Assembly (NCBI GenBank): GCA_044870295.1
Contig: JBIOYQ010000084.1
Coordinates: 1-5,727 of the forward strand
Source of the DNA: AC-52 sp044870295
GTDB lineage: Bacteria > Actinomycetota > UBA4738
Direction of reading: 5' to 3'
DNA length: 5,727 nucleotides
In this document: piece by piece, positions 5,371-5,727 of the stretch
Position numbering within the stretch: position 1 is the first letter of the stretch
Layout: each line of letters begins with the position of its first letter
Notes under the pieces: generated by a model
The model's database searches: none
The model's input: the letters and a program-made list of their open reading frames with translations, nothing else
What the model was told of the DNA's origin: nothing
Position numbers and translations under genes: made by a program

Positions 5371-5727
5371 ATGAAGGTGCGCTATTACGCGCGCGCCGTC
5401 GCGATGCTCGCTGTTGTGGGCATCGTAGCCGCCGCCTGTGGCGGGGGAGGCACTTCAGGAACGCAGACCACGACGCCGGGACCGGTGACGTCGACCACCC
5501 CGGCAGCACAGAAGGGTGGCGAGATCGTCATCGGGGCCGAGCAGTGGCCGGAGTGCATCAACCCGATCACGAGCTGTTCCTCGGCCACGTGGTTCTGGTA
5601 CTCGGTCGGTGAGCACGTGCTGCCGTACGCGATGGTGCTGGACCTGAACGGGAACTTCGTGGCCTCGCCGGTGCTGGCCGAGGCTCCGACCCTGGACAAC
5701 GGGGGGATCACCCAGAACCCGTTCACG
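5371..5727 (+). CDS. ABC-transporter substrate-binding lipoprotein, family 5 (partial)
   Basis: Only the first 119 residues are present; the frame is still open at the window edge. The N-terminus is a lipoprotein signal peptide: basic residues (Lys2, Arg4, Arg8), a hydrophobic stretch (9-22) and a lipobox-like AAAC with acceptor Cys23, followed by GGGG. A flexible Thr/Pro/Gly/Ser linker (about 24-48) would tether the protein to the outer face of the cytoplasmic membrane. The mature domain starts GGEIVIGAEQWPECINPI, the usual opening of periplasmic oligopeptide/dipeptide/nickel-binding proteins (SBP_bac_5 type). Cys62 and Cys69 could form a disulfide outside the cell. The protein would capture a peptide or similar solute for a cognate ABC permease, probably encoded downstream and out of view; the ligand cannot be told from this fragment. 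The gene has its own leader and is unrelated to the glycolytic operon. Lipobox position -3 is Ala, acceptable but not the most common residue. Confidence 0.85.
   Translation, partial: MKVRYYARAVAMLAVVGIVAAACGGGGTSGTQTTTPGPVTSTTPAAQKGGEIVIGAEQWPECINPITSCSSATWFWYSVGEHVLPYAMVLDLNGNFVASPVLAEAPTLDNGGITQNPFT

Noticed and set aside
1..5727. CRISPR arrays, insertion sequences, tRNA or rRNA genes, phage or defence genes
   Set aside because: No direct-repeat arrays, transposase motifs, terminal inverted repeats or structured RNA genes were seen. The window is core metabolism plus one transporter gene.

Overview
The window is high-GC DNA with G or C at most third codon positions. It is tightly packed on the plus strand, and nothing on the minus strand looks like a real gene. 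Gene content and protein style suggest an actinobacterium or a neighbouring high-GC lineage: RapZ has the Arg-variant P-loop seen in actinobacterial homologues, a triose-phosphate glycolytic operon follows, and there is a Gly-rich lipoprotein of the type common in actinobacterial genomes. This placement is an inference, because the window holds no rRNA or other marker gene.

Layout. Positions 18-926 encode the P-loop protein RapZ/YvcJ. After a 54-base gap with a strong Shine-Dalgarno sequence, a compact glycolytic cluster begins: gap (981-1988), pgk (1989-3182), tpiA (3179-3955) and an archaeal-type cofactor-independent phosphoglycerate mutase, apgM (3952-5217). The gap stop codon abuts the pgk GTG start. 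The pgk/tpiA and tpiA/apgM junctions are both 4-base ATGA overlaps. A 153-base non-coding region (5218-5370) follows, holding two perfect 7-bp inverted repeats and a candidate promoter. It leads into the 5' end of an unrelated gene (5371 to the window edge) for a lipoprotein substrate-binding protein of the oligopeptide/nickel ABC-transporter type.

Function. The four glycolytic genes cover consecutive interconversions: triose-phosphate isomerase, glyceraldehyde-3-phosphate dehydrogenase, phosphoglycerate kinase and phosphoglycerate mutase. Together they link dihydroxyacetone phosphate and glyceraldehyde 3-phosphate to 2-phosphoglycerate. All four enzymes keep their recognisable catalytic motifs, so the operon looks fully functional. 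The overlaps suggest translational coupling and balanced synthesis.

Most of this is core metabolism and not a novel system. The points worth a second look are the absence of yvcK and whiA between rapZ and gap, the archaeal-type mutase closing the operon, the in-frame gap-TAG-GTG-pgk junction, and the structured region upstream of the transporter lipoprotein.
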